21,809 nucleotides of DNA from DATJXG01 sp035500455 (GTDB lineage: Bacteria > Acidobacteriota > Terriglobia > Terriglobales > Acidobacteriaceae). Position numbers and translations under genes: made by a program. The notes below the pieces were generated by a model that saw only the letters and a list, made by a program, of their open reading frames with translations, was not told the origin of the DNA and made no database searches. Numbering within the stretch: position 1 is the stretch's first letter; each line of letters starts with the position of its first letter. Positions 1 to 7,113 of this stretch are shown here, in pieces. The stretch covers positions 1-21,809 of the forward strand of contig DATJXG010000128.1 of assembly GCA_035500455.1 (NCBI GenBank), in the 5' to 3' direction.

Positions 1-1
1 A

Positions 2-1072
2 CTGGGGCGCAAGAAGATCACCCAGTGGACGCGCTATCTCACCGTGGCCCTCAGCGCGATCCAGTCTTTCGGTATCGCAGTGGGCTTGCAGAAGTCGGGT
101 GACTTCGTCCTCAATCCCGGCCCCGGCTTCATCCTCATGACCATGCTGACGCTGACCACCGGCAGCGCCTTCATCATGTGGCTGGGCGAGCAGATCACCG
201 ACCGCGGCGTGGGCAATGGCATGTCGTTGTTGATCTTCGCCGGCATCGTGGTGGGATTGCCGCGCGCCGTCGCTGATCTTTATGACAAGGTCCGCACCGA
301 TGCCTGGGGCAGCTTTACCGCGCCGGCCATGATAATGCTGATTGCCCTGATGATCGCCATCGTCGGCTTCATCGTTTATGTGGAGCGCAGCGAGCGGCGC
401 ATTCCGGTGCAATACGCCAAACGTGTCGTCGGCCGCAAGGTCATGGGCGGGCAGTCCACGCACCTGCCGCTGCGGGTGAACGCGGGCGGCGTGATGCCGG
501 TGATCTTTGCCTCCTCGATTCTCACTTTGCCGCAAACCGTTGGCTATCCCCTGCGCAACAGCCGCTACTTCGCCGACCTGTTCCGCTGGCTGCAGTGGGG
601 CGAGCCGCTGTACACACTGCTGTACGCGGTTGGCATCATCTTCTTTGCGTACTTCTACGTCTCGATTGTCTTCAACCCGAACGAGGTTGCCGACAACATG
701 CGCAAGTACGGCGGATTCGTCCCCGGTATACGCCCCGGCAAGCGGACCGCGGATCACATTAACGAAATCCTCACCCGCATCACGCTGGTGGGCGCCTTGT
801 ACCTGATCGTTATCTCGTTCATTCCCGAGTGGATGATCGCCGGCATCCATCTGAACCATTTGCCGGGAGCACTGGGCACGTTCTTCGAACGCTTGCCCAC
901 CTGGGTCACCAATGGACTGGGCGTCTCGTTTTACTTCGGCGGCACTTCCCTGCTGATCGTGGTGGGCGTGGCCATGGATACGGTCACCCAGGTAGAAGCG
1001 CAGCTGATCATGCGGCACTATGACGGGTTCACGCCGCGCAGCGGGCGCGTCCGTGGACGCCGCGGCTGGTGA
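2..1072 (+). CDS. secY: Protein translocase subunit SecY (5' truncated)
   Basis: SecY is the channel subunit of the SecYEG translocon in the inner membrane. The frame is open from base 2, before the first in-frame start-like codon (GTG at 44), and begins LGRKKITQWTRYLT, a conserved SecY stretch leading into the third membrane segment. Roughly the first 100 residues, with TM1, the plug and TM2, lie outside the window; about 356 residues remain. Visible landmarks are the GNGMSLLIFAGI segment, the cytosolic loop VPGIRPGKRT that contacts SecA and the ribosome, and the short basic C-terminus (GRVRGRRGW). It is the last gene of a typical spc operon and is followed directly by adk, the usual bacterial order. 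Nothing suggests inactivation. Confidence 0.97.
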   Translation: MGRKKITQWTRYLTVALSAIQSFGIAVGLQKSGDFVLNPGPGFILMTMLTLTTGSAFIMWLGEQITDRGVGNGMSLLIFAGIVVGLPRAVADLYDKVRTDAWGSFTAPAMIMLIALMIAIVGFIVYVERSERRIPVQYAKRVVGRKVMGGQSTHLPLRVNAGGVMPVIFASSILTLPQTVGYPLRNSRYFADLFRWLQWGEPLYTLLYAVGIIFFAYFYVSIVFNPNEVADNMRKYGGFVPGIRPGKRTADHINEILTRITLVGALYLIVISFIPEWMIAGIHLNHLPGALGTFFERLPTWVTNGLGVSFYFGGTSLLIVVGVAMDTVTQVEAQLIMRHYDGFTPRSGRVRGRRGW

Positions 1073-1083
1073 GTGAGCTTTTC

Positions 1084-1150
1084 AGCTCTCAGTCCTCAGT
1101 GAGGGCACTGAAGACGACGGCACACGGACGGTTATTTGAAGCTGAGAGCT
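1084..1150. repeat. Heptad-type inverted repeat in the secY-adk spacer
   Basis: AGCTCTCAG at 1084-1092 is the exact complement of CTGAGAGCT at 1142-1150. Between them CCTCAGTGAGG (1094-1104) is itself a palindrome. Units such as TCAGCTC, TCAGTCC and TCAGTGA follow each other at a 7-nt step. This is the weakest member of the hairpin series seen in the other ribosomal spacers. It covers the upstream TTG (1136) of a longer adk reading, which argues that this stretch is non-coding. Confidence 0.6.
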
Positions 1151-1219
1151 AATTTGGCCCGCGGCCGCAAGGCGGCCGGAGCCGGTTGCAATGAGCGCGC
1201 GAAGCGCACAGGATTTTCA

Positions 1220-1939
1220 ATGGCAGCTGAGGCCCTGCGCAACATCGGACCGGTGATTCTGCTCGGCTCGCCGGGCGCGGGCAAAGGTACACAAGCCAAG
1301 CGCATCACGGCCCGCTATGGCATCCCGCAAATCTCCACTGGAGATCTGCTGCGGGACCACGTGCGGCGCCGCACCAAGCTCGGCTTGCAGGCCAAGGGAG
1401 CCATGGCACGCGGCGAGCTGGTGCCTGACGATCTGGTTTGCGATATGGTGCTGCACCGCCTGCGCAAGCCCGACTGCGACGCGGGATTTGTGCTCGACGG
1501 CTTTCCTCGCACCCCGGCCCAGGCCGGGTGGCTGGATGCCTTCCTGGACTCGGAGTTCTTTGACAAATGGCACCGTGGCGGCAAGTGCCTGCCGATTGTG
1601 GTCCGCATCGACGTGGACTATAATCAACTATTGTTCCGGTTAACCGGGCGCAGGACTTGTCCCACCTGTGGACGGATCTACAACGTCCATCTCCAGCCTC
1701 CTCGCGTGGATATGCTTTGCGATGTGGATGGTACTCCATTGGTCATCCGTGACGACGACCGGGAAGAGGTAATCCGCGAGCGCCTGGCGGCGTATGAAAC
1801 CCAGACCCGCCCGGTGGCGGCTTACTACGAGGGCAAGGGGCGCCTGTTTTCGGTGAATGGCGAATTGCCGGTGGACGAAGTGACGGCGCAGATTCTTCGC
1901 GAGATCGAAAGCCACTGTCCCGCCCCGGCGGGCAGCTGA
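1220..1939 (+). CDS. adk: Adenylate kinase, zinc-LID type
   Basis: Adk catalyses ATP + AMP = 2 ADP in the cytoplasm. With the ATG at 1220 the protein has 239 residues. The P-loop GSPGAGKGT is at 16-24, the AMP-binding region includes STGDLLRD (39-46), and DGFPRT is at 93-98. The LID (about 142-178) carries C147-x2-C150 and C167-x2-D170, the Cys3-Asp zinc site known from Bacillus subtilis Adk. The frame is open further upstream to a TTG at 1136, but that adds 28 basic residues with no counterpart in the family and runs through an inverted repeat. The ATG at 1220 has AGGA about six bases upstream, so I chose it. A short insertion around 110-123 (DSEFFDKWHRGG) is longer than in most homologues. 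It lies between secY and map, with three bases before map. Confidence 0.96.
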   Translation: MAAEALRNIGPVILLGSPGAGKGTQAKRITARYGIPQISTGDLLRDHVRRRTKLGLQAKGAMARGELVPDDLVCDMVLHRLRKPDCDAGFVLDGFPRTPAQAGWLDAFLDSEFFDKWHRGGKCLPIVVRIDVDYNQLLFRLTGRRTCPTCGRIYNVHLQPPRVDMLCDVDGTPLVIRDDDREEVIRERLAAYETQTRPVAAYYEGKGRLFSVNGELPVDEVTAQILREIESHCPAPAGS

Positions 1940-1942
1940 AGC

Positions 1943-2695
1943 ATGGCGATTGTCTGCAAGTCAGCGGCGGAAATTGAGAAGATGCGGCACAGCGGGCATG
2001 TGGTTCGCCAGGTGCTGGATCACCTCAAAGCCCTGGTTGCCCCCGGCGTCACGACCATGGATTTGGAGCGCGCCGCGGTGCACAAGATGAAAGAACTAGG
2101 GGCCAAGCCCGCTTTCAAGGGGTACTACGATTACCCCTGCGTGTTGTGCACTTCGATCAACGAAGAGATTGTGCACGGCATTCCGTCGGAGAAGCGGACG
2201 CTCAAAACCGGGGACATCGTCTCCATCGATTGCGGCGTGGTGGTGGATGGGTACTACGGCGACGCTGCCGTCACCCTTCCGGTGGACGGGGCCCTGAAGC
2301 CGGAACTGCGCAAGCTGCTGGATGTAACTGAGGCTTCGCTGTACAAAGGCATCGAGCAGGTGCGGATCGGGAATTCGGTGGGCGACGTCGGCGCAGCGGT
2401 GCAGGAATACGTCGAGGCCAACGGCTTCAGCGTAGTGCGCGAGTTCGTAGGGCATGGCATCGGCACCAAGCTGCACGAAGAGCCGCAGGTGCCGAACTTC
2501 GGCCACCGCGGGCACGGCGCCCGGTTGCGCGAAGGCATGGTGCTGGCTATCGAGCCCATGGTGAACTCGGGCAAGCCCGAAACCCGGGTGCTTGACGACA
2601 AGTGGACAGCCGTCACCGCCGACGGCAGCTACAGCGCCCACTTCGAGCATTGCGTGGCAGTGACCAGGGACGGGCCGGTGATTTTGACGCAGTAG
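1943..2695 (+). CDS. map: Methionine aminopeptidase, type I
   Basis: Removes the initiator methionine from nascent proteins in the cytoplasm. The 250-residue length fits the short bacterial type I enzyme without an N-terminal extension. All metal and active-site residues of the pita-bread fold are visible: H78 (IVHGIPS), D96 (SIDCG), D107 (YYGDAAV), H171 (GHGIG), H178 (LHEEP), E204 (AIEPM) and E235 (FEHCV). The start is an ATG three bases after the adk stop, implying translational coupling. The adk-map pair inside the spc/alpha junction is the standard arrangement. A long spacer filled by a heptad hairpin follows. Confidence 0.97.
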   Translation: MAIVCKSAAEIEKMRHSGHVVRQVLDHLKALVAPGVTTMDLERAAVHKMKELGAKPAFKGYYDYPCVLCTSINEEIVHGIPSEKRTLKTGDIVSIDCGVVVDGYYGDAAVTLPVDGALKPELRKLLDVTEASLYKGIEQVRIGNSVGDVGAAVQEYVEANGFSVVREFVGHGIGTKLHEEPQVPNFGHRGHGARLREGMVLAIEPMVNSGKPETRVLDDKWTAVTADGSYSAHFEHCVAVTRDGPVILTQ

Positions 2696-2816
2696 GAGCT
2701 GTTAGCTCTTAGCTAAGGCCCACGCGATGAACCTCGGGCTAGAAATTTTGAGTGCTGTCGAGCGATTTAGTATTGTAGCGTTTAGCTAAGGGCTAAGAGC
2801 TAATGACTAAGAGCTG
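2696..2816. repeat. Heptad hairpin in the map-infA spacer
   Basis: TTAGCTCTTAGC (2702-2713) pairs with GCTAAGAGCTAA (2792-2803), 12 perfect base pairs. The 3' arm is an uninterrupted run of 7-nt units in one register: TTAGCTA (2782), AGGGCTA (2789), AGAGCTA (2796), ATGACTA (2803), AGAGCTG (2810). The 5' arm has fewer units, so the arms differ by a whole heptad. The 15-mer TTAGCTCTTAGCTAA also occurs in the next spacer (3072-3086). Confidence 0.85.
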
Positions 2817-2830
2817 CTTTTGAGAGGTGC

Positions 2831-3049
2831 ATGAGCAAAGAAGACGCGATTGAGGTTATGGCGGTGGTCATCGAACCACTGCCCAACGCCATGTTCCGGG
2901 TGGAGTTGGAGAACAAGCACCAGGTCCTGGCCCATGTTTCCGGCAAGATGCGCAAGAACTTCATCCGCATCCTCCCGGGCGATAAGGTAGCGGTGGAACT
3001 TTCGCCCTACGACCTGAATCGCGGAAGAATTGTGTACCGTTATAAGTAA
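2831..3049 (+). CDS. infA: Translation initiation factor IF-1
   Basis: IF-1 is the small OB-fold protein that occupies the ribosomal A site during initiation. The 72-residue length is exactly that of the family, and the ends are canonical: MSKEDAIEV at the N-terminus and RGRIVYRYK at the C-terminus, with HVSGKMRKNFIRILPGDKV in the middle. The ATG follows GAGAGG at suitable distance. It sits between map and rpmJ, as in most bacteria. Both flanking spacers are over 100 bases long and carry related heptad hairpins, which is unusual for this tightly packed operon. Confidence 0.98.
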   Translation: MSKEDAIEVMAVVIEPLPNAMFRVELENKHQVLAHVSGKMRKNFIRILPGDKVAVELSPYDLNRGRIVYRYK

Positions 3050-3055
3050 GGCATC

Positions 3056-3156
3056 TGTTAGCTCTCGGCCTTTAGCTCTTAGCTAAATCCCAACGGTGCA
3101 GGCTAAGAGCTAACGGCCCAGAAGTTAAGAGCCAACGACCAACGGCCAAGGACAGC
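3056..3156. repeat. Heptad hairpin in the infA-rpmJ spacer
   Basis: TTAGCTCTTAGC (3072-3083) pairs with GCTAAGAGCTAA (3102-3113). From 3101 to 3156 eight units follow at a strict 7-nt step: GGCTAAG, AGCTAAC, GGCCCAG, AAGTTAA, GAGCCAA, CGACCAA, CGGCCAA, GGACAGC. The first units resemble the map-infA repeat. The later ones (CGACCAA) resemble the repeat of the rpsM-rpsK spacer, so the element grades from one family into another. Confidence 0.85.
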
Positions 3157-3160
3157 TTTT

Positions 3161-3274
3161 ATGAAAGTACGGGCATCAGTAAAGAAAATCTGCGACAAGT
3201 GCAAGGTCATCCATCGCAAGGGTGTGGTGCGGGTGATCTGCGTGAATTCGAAGCACAAGCAGCGCCAGGGCTGA
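3161..3274 (+). CDS. rpmJ: Ribosomal protein bL36, zinc-binding form
   Basis: A component of the large ribosomal subunit. The ORF encodes 37 residues (MKVRASVKKICDKCK...), the usual L36 length. C11, C14, C27 and H32 form the Cys3-His zinc ribbon, so this is the zinc-containing (C+) form rather than the zinc-free paralogue. The ATG at 3161 immediately follows the last heptad and GCTTTT, leaving little room for a Shine-Dalgarno sequence; AAGGACAG lies about seven bases upstream. Position between infA and rpsM is standard. Confidence 0.97.
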   Translation: MKVRASVKKICDKCKVIHRKGVVRVICVNSKHKQRQG

Positions 3275-3293
3275 TCCGGCGCACAGGAGCATC

Positions 3294-3680
3294 ATGGCAC
3301 GTATTGCAGGCGTCGACCTCCCCCGCAACAAACACGCGTTTATCGCGCTGACCTACATCTACGGCATCGGCAAGCCGCGCTCCGCCCGTATTCTGGACGA
3401 AGCCAAAGTTGATCCGATGAAGAAAGTGCAGGACCTGGGCGAGGATGAAGTCAACCGCATCCGACAGGTGATCGAAGGCGAGGGGCTGGTCGAAGGTGAC
3501 CTGCGCAAGGAAGTGTCGATGAGCATCAAGCGGCTCATCGAAATCGGCTCCTATCGCGGCTACCGCCACCGCCGCAACCTGCCGGTGCGCGGCCAACGGA
3601 CGCACACCAACGCGCGCACCCGCAAAGGCCCGCGCAAGGGAACGGTGGCCATCAAGCGGGCTTCGGCGGCAAAGACTTAA
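3294..3680 (+). CDS. rpsM: Ribosomal protein uS13
   Basis: A small-subunit head protein that contacts the P-site tRNA and the L5 bridge. At 128 residues it is close to family length. The N-terminus MARIAGVDLPRNK, the helix-hairpin-helix stretch IYGIGKPRSARIL and the basic tail with NLPVRGQRTHTNARTRKGP are diagnostic. The ATG has CAGGAG five bases upstream and lies 19 bases after the rpmJ stop, so these two genes lack a heptad element between them. First gene of the alpha-operon core rpsM-rpsK-rpsD-rpoA-rplQ. Confidence 0.98.
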   Translation: MARIAGVDLPRNKHAFIALTYIYGIGKPRSARILDEAKVDPMKKVQDLGEDEVNRIRQVIEGEGLVEGDLRKEVSMSIKRLIEIGSYRGYRHRRNLPVRGQRTHTNARTRKGPRKGTVAIKRASAAKT

Positions 3681-3686
3681 GGACCG

Positions 3687-3780
3687 TCCTTGGTCGTTGG
3701 TCGTTGGCAAAAACAAAACGACCCGGCCCGGCGAGATTGGATTTTGATCTTGCCAACGACCAAGGACCAACGACTAAGGA
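3687..3780. repeat. Heptad hairpin in the rpsM-rpsK spacer
   Basis: TTGGTCGTTGGCAA (3697-3710) pairs perfectly with TTGCCAACGACCAA (3750-3763). The whole arms are 3687-3710 (24 nt) and 3750-3780 (31 nt). They align end to end if one 7-nt unit is skipped. Units are GTTGGTC-like. The loop side contains TTGGATTTTGATCTTGCCAA (3737-3756), identical to a 20-mer in the next spacer. Confidence 0.88.
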
Positions 3781-3790
3781 CTGATTTTCT

Positions 3791-4225
3791 ATGGCAAAAC
3801 CAGCAGCAGCAGCAGGCGGCGCAGCCGCCCCGGACAAAAAAGGCAAGAAGAAGACGTTCAAGAAGAAGGAGCGCAAGCACGTTCCGTTCGGGATCGTGCA
3901 CATTCAGGCTTCCTTCAATAACACGATCGTGACCATCTCCGATCCGCAGGGGAACGTGTTGTCGTGGAAAAGCTCCGGCTCGCTGGGATTCCGCGGATCG
4001 CGTAAGGGGACGCCCTTTGCCGCACAGCAGGCCGCGATGAACGCGGCCAACATGGCTCGCGATCACGGCGTGCGCACGGTGGAAGTCCGCGTCAGCGGTC
4101 CCGGGTCAGGCCGTGAGTCGGCCATCCGCGCGCTGGCCGCCGCCGGCATTGAAGTTCGCAATATCAAAGACGCCACCCCTATTCCGCACAACGGTTGCAG
4201 ACCGCCGAAGCGGAGAAGGGTGTAG
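3791..4225 (+). CDS. rpsK: Ribosomal protein uS11
   Basis: A small-subunit platform protein. The conserved body begins near residue 30 (HVPFGIVHIQASFNNTIVTISD) and ends with the invariant TPIPHNGCRPPKRRRV. At 144 residues it is about 15 longer than many homologues because of an N-terminal extension rich in Ala and then Lys (about 1-29). The ATG at 3791 follows the heptad hairpin directly with GACTGATTTTCT before it, so no strong Shine-Dalgarno sequence is visible. An internal start cannot be excluded, but none has a better ribosome binding site. Confidence 0.97.
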   Translation: MAKPAAAAGGAAAPDKKGKKKTFKKKERKHVPFGIVHIQASFNNTIVTISDPQGNVLSWKSSGSLGFRGSRKGTPFAAQQAAMNAANMARDHGVRTVEVRVSGPGSGRESAIRALAAAGIEVRNIKDATPIPHNGCRPPKRRRV

Positions 4226-4232
4226 GAAAACC

Positions 4233-4342
4233 GTCGTTGGTCCTTAGTCGTTGGTCATTGGCAAAACCACTGACCAGGGGCTGCGATCTGGCAAGGTTTG
4301 GATTTTGATCTTGCCAAGAACCAACGACCGAGGACCAACGAC
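4233..4342. repeat. Heptad hairpin in the rpsK-rpsD spacer
   Basis: Two 32-nt arms (4233-4264 and 4311-4342) are complementary at 28 of 32 positions, making the best long hairpin in the series. Units are GTCGTTG/GTCCTTA-like at a 7-nt step. The segment 4298-4317 (TTGGATTTTGATCTTGCCAA) is identical to 3737-3756 in the preceding spacer, so the two spacers share an ancestor or have exchanged sequence. It ends about 60 bases before the rpsD Shine-Dalgarno sequence. Confidence 0.9.
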
Positions 4343-4404
4343 TGGCCCGGGACGAAGGGTGAAGCCAAACCCGTAAACCGGACATCTATTAAGGAGAAGA
4401 CAAC

Positions 4405-5034
4405 TTGGCCCGTTATACCGATGCAGTTTGCCGTCTATGCCGCCGCGAGGGCATGAAGCTGTTCCTCAAAGGCCCTAAGTGTTTCAGCGAGAAGTGCCCC
4501 ATCGAGAAGCGCAACTTTGCCCCTGGCCAGCATGGCAAGGACCGCAAAGCCAAAATCGTAGGCTACGGCCTGCAGTTGCGCGAAAAGCAGAAAGCCAAGC
4601 GGATTTACTTCACCCAGGAAGGCCAGTTCCGCAACTACTTTGAGAAGGCGGCACGCTCCAAGGGCGTGACCGGCGAATTGCTGCTGCAGCAGCTCGAACG
4701 GCGCCTGGACAACATTGTCTTCCGCCTCGGCTTCGGCATCAGCCGCCGCCAGGCGCGGCAACTGGTGCGCCATGGCCACGTCGCGGTGAACGGCCACAAG
4801 GTCAACATTCCGTCCTACCAGGTAAGCGTGGGCGAGGAAATAACGATCCGCGAGAACAGCCGCAAGCTCGCCATCCTGGAGCAGGCCAAGGAATTCGCCA
4901 GCCACCAGAACCAGCCTAGCTGGCTGGAGATTGACCGCGACAACTTCAAGGGCAAGCTGCTGTCGCTGCCCAAACGCGAAGATATCCAGCTGCCAGTGAA
5001 CGAGCAGCTGATCGTTGAACTCTACAGTAAATGA
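4405..5034 (+). CDS. rpsD: Ribosomal protein uS4, zinc-binding form
   Basis: A primary 16S rRNA-binding protein of the small subunit; in other bacteria it is also the autogenous repressor of the alpha operon. It has 209 residues. The start is TTG at 4405, fixed by a strong AAGGAGA eight to ten bases upstream and by the family N-terminus M-ARYTDAVCRLCRREG. C9, C12, C26 and C31 form a four-Cys zinc site (CX2C-X13-CX4C), the zinc-containing form of S4. The S4 RNA-binding domain (RLDNIVFRLGFG to GHVAVNGHKVNIPS) lies around 99-145, and the C-terminus ELYSK is typical. No operon-control pseudoknot was recognised. Confidence 0.98.
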   Translation: MARYTDAVCRLCRREGMKLFLKGPKCFSEKCPIEKRNFAPGQHGKDRKAKIVGYGLQLREKQKAKRIYFTQEGQFRNYFEKAARSKGVTGELLLQQLERRLDNIVFRLGFGISRRQARQLVRHGHVAVNGHKVNIPSYQVSVGEEITIRENSRKLAILEQAKEFASHQNQPSWLEIDRDNFKGKLLSLPKREDIQLPVNEQLIVELYSK

Positions 5035-5046
5035 TGTTGCTGCTGG

Positions 5047-5157
5047 AATTGAGTAATTGGGAAATTTGGTAATCGAGTAATGGAAGATCGATCCGTGGAG
5101 ATTCCGATAGTTGGGTTTCAAAATTACCCAATTATCAGATTTCCCAATTACTCAATT
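5047..5157. repeat. Heptad hairpin in the rpsD-rpoA spacer (A/T-rich family)
   Basis: AATTGAGTAATTGGGAAAT (5047-5065) pairs perfectly with its complement at 5139-5157, and pairing continues with a few mismatches to about 5081/5122. Units such as TTGAGTA and ATTGGGA give a roughly 7-nt step with slips to 8. It is A/T-rich where its neighbours are G/C-rich, but has the same architecture and position just after a stop codon. The remaining 100 bases up to rpoA hold a small stem (CTGAAG/CTTCAG, 5205-5224) and the rpoA ribosome binding site. Confidence 0.85.
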
Positions 5158-5262
5158 TTGTTGGTCCGCTTTTCGTGCCAGATCAGCCTTTGTCGGCGCT
5201 TGACCTGAAGTTGGACCTCTTCAGGGAGCCGGCACCGAGCCAAACGGCCGAAGGAGAGAACA

Positions 5263-6297
5263 ATGCTTTGGAAAGGCTTTCAGAAACCGAAACGTCTCGC
5301 AGTCGATAACACCACCCTTACCGACAAGTACGGCATCTTCTGGGCGCAGCCCTTTGAGCGCGGCTTCGGCACCACCATCGGCAACGCCCTGCGCCGGGTG
5401 CTGCTCTCCTCGATTGAGGGCGCAGCCGTAACAGCGGTGAAGATGGAAGGCGTGCTGCACGAGTTCCAGTCGATCCCCGGAGTGGTCGAAGACGCCACCG
5501 ACATCATGCTCAACCTGAAGCAGATTCCCTTCAAGCTGAGCGGCGACGCGCCTAAGGCGATCTATCTGCGCTCCGATACCCCCGGCGTCGTCACCTCAGG
5601 CATGATCGAAGCGGACGCGGATGTCGAAGTGCTGGACAAAGACGTCTACATCGCCACGGTGAGCGAAGGGGGCAAGCTCGACATGGAAATGCGCCTCAAG
5701 CGCGGCCGCGGCTACGTCTCCGCCGACAAGAACTTCGACGAGGACCTCGGCATCGGCTTCATTCCCATCGACTCGGTACACTCGCCGGTGCGCAAATGCA
5801 ACTATACGGTCGAAGCCGCGCGTCTCGGCCAGATTACCGACTACGACAAGCTCACCCTCGAAGTGTGGACCAACGGCTCCATCACCCCGGCCGATTCCAT
5901 CGGCCTGGCGGCGAAGTTGTTGAAGGACCATATGAACATCTTCATCAACTTCGAGGAGGACATCGAAACCTCCACATCGTCGGAAGAGCGCAAGCCCGAG
6001 ATCAAGAACGAAAATCTCAACCGCTCGGTCGAGGAACTGGAACTCTCGGTCCGGAGCTACAACTGCCTGAAGAACGCCAACATTCAGAGCATCGGCGAGC
6101 TGGTGCAAAAGACCGAAGCCGAGATGCTGAAGACCAAGAACTTCGGCCGCAAGTCCCTCAACGAGATCAAGGAAATCCTCTCGAACATGGGGCTGAGCCT
6201 GGGCATGAAGATCGACGAGCACGGCAACGCCGTGCCCGGCCCGACCTCAAACCAGGTGCTGCCGGCCTCAGCCTACGGCCCGGACGACAACTACTAG
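5263..6297 (+). CDS. rpoA: RNA polymerase subunit alpha
   Basis: RpoA dimerises to nucleate core RNA polymerase assembly, and its C-terminal domain binds UP elements and activators. The 344 residues comprise the N-terminal domain (about 1-230, with the dimerisation helix TTIGNALRRVLLSS at 37-50), a linker (about 231-250) and the C-terminal domain (about 251-315). R264 in LSVRSYNCLK corresponds to the DNA-contacting R265 of E. coli, followed by the helix-hairpin-helix region NIQSIGELVQKTEAEMLKTKNF. A short Pro/Gly-containing tail follows. The ATG at 5263 has AAGGAGAG upstream, a strong Shine-Dalgarno sequence. Standard position between rpsD and rplQ. Confidence 0.98.
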   Translation: MLWKGFQKPKRLAVDNTTLTDKYGIFWAQPFERGFGTTIGNALRRVLLSSIEGAAVTAVKMEGVLHEFQSIPGVVEDATDIMLNLKQIPFKLSGDAPKAIYLRSDTPGVVTSGMIEADADVEVLDKDVYIATVSEGGKLDMEMRLKRGRGYVSADKNFDEDLGIGFIPIDSVHSPVRKCNYTVEAARLGQITDYDKLTLEVWTNGSITPADSIGLAAKLLKDHMNIFINFEEDIETSTSSEERKPEIKNENLNRSVEELELSVRSYNCLKNANIQSIGELVQKTEAEMLKTKNFGRKSLNEIKEILSNMGLSLGMKIDEHGNAVPGPTSNQVLPASAYGPDDNY

Positions 6298-6299
6298 GG

Positions 6300-6356
6300 A
6301 GTGGTCAGTGGCTAGTTGCTAGTGACTTGCCACTGCTCACTGACCACTAGCCACTG
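6300..6356. repeat. Heptad hairpin in the rpoA-rplQ spacer
   Basis: Eight consecutive 7-nt units occupy 6301-6356 without a slip: GTGGTCA, GTGGCTA, GTTGCTA, GTGACTT, GCCACTG, CTCACTG, ACCACTA, GCCACTG. AGTGGTCAGTG (6300-6310) pairs with CACTGACCACT (6338-6348). Alternatively AGTGGCTAGT (6308-6317) pairs with ACTAGCCACT (6346-6355). The element fills almost the whole spacer between the rpoA stop and the rplQ start. Confidence 0.88.
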
Positions 6357-6365
6357 GGGTTCACC

Positions 6366-6872
6366 ATGCGTCACAAAGTAGCCGGCTACAAACTCGGACG
6401 TACTACCAGCCACCGCCGCTCGCTGCTGCGGAACCTGGCCACGTCGCTCATTCTGGAAGAGCGCATCGAAACCACGGTCCCTAAAGCAAAAGCGCTGCGG
6501 CCGATCGTCGAAAAGATGATCACCCTGGGCAAGCGCGGCGATCTCGCCTCGCGCCGCCAGGCCCACTCCTACCTCATGACCAGCGAAGCAGTGGACAAGC
6601 TGTTCGAGACCGTCGGCCCGCGCTTTGGCGACCGCGAAGGCGGCTTTACCCGCATTGTGCGTCTCGGGTGGCAGAAGGGCGACGGCGCCGACAAGGCCTA
6701 CATCGAGCTTCTGGGCAGCGAAAAAGTGGTGGAAGAAAAACGGCAGAAGCGCGCCGAAACCCGCGCCAAGCGCGCCGCCGAAGCCAAGAAGCAGATGGAA
6801 GAAGCCGAAGCCCAGGCGCAAGCCGAAGCTCCGGAAGGCACAGTCTCCGAGGAGAGCGAAAAGAAGGAGTAG
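6366..6872 (+). CDS. rplQ: Ribosomal protein bL17 with acidic/basic C-terminal tail
   Basis: A large-subunit protein near the exit tunnel. The core (1 to about 117) has the family signatures MRHKVAGYKLGRTTSHRRSLLRNLATSLI, TTVPKAKALRP and the C-terminal DKAYIELLG. After it comes a tail of about 50 residues, very rich in Glu, Ala, Lys and Arg and likely helical (VEEKRQKRAETRAKRAAEAK...). Many L17 proteins stop near 117-130, so 168 residues is long; extended tails of this kind occur in some lineages. Last gene of the operon, followed by a terminator. Confidence 0.97.
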   Translation: MRHKVAGYKLGRTTSHRRSLLRNLATSLILEERIETTVPKAKALRPIVEKMITLGKRGDLASRRQAHSYLMTSEAVDKLFETVGPRFGDREGGFTRIVRLGWQKGDGADKAYIELLGSEKVVEEKRQKRAETRAKRAAEAKKQMEEAEAQAQAEAPEGTVSEESEKKE

Positions 6873-6892
6873 CTCCCGATCTCTACGCTTCA

Positions 6893-6918
6893 GGCGGTCC
6901 TTTGCGGACCGCCTTTTT
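6893..6918 (+). terminator. Rho-independent terminator of the alpha operon
   Basis: GGCGGTCC (6893-6900) pairs perfectly with GGACCGCC (6906-6913) over a five-base loop, and TTTTT follows at 6914-6918. It lies 20 bases after the rplQ stop, as expected for the end of a ribosomal operon. Confidence 0.92.
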
Positions 6919-7113
6919 CATTTAACCCGCAAATTCCTCGGCGAACCTTCTTTGCGCCTCTTGCGATCTTGGAGGTAAGAAACTCCTGTGCTAGGCCAAA
7001 AACCGTGCCGCGCGAAGGGCCTCGCGCGGGCCCGAAGCGCCGGAACTGGATTACCCGGTTACTTCCGGAACCGGCGGGTAATGCCAGGAAGCCGCTAAAC
7101 TAGGCATGGAGCA

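Noticed and set aside
1136..1219. Longer adk reading from TTG at 1136, adding 28 residues
   Set aside because: The extension is basic, has no family counterpart and runs through an inverted repeat. The ATG at 1220 has a ribosome binding site and gives the normal N-terminus.
3050..3160. Repeat-rich spacer as a possible CRISPR array
   Set aside because: Units are 7 nt, contiguous and degenerate, with no spacers of constant length and no cas genes.
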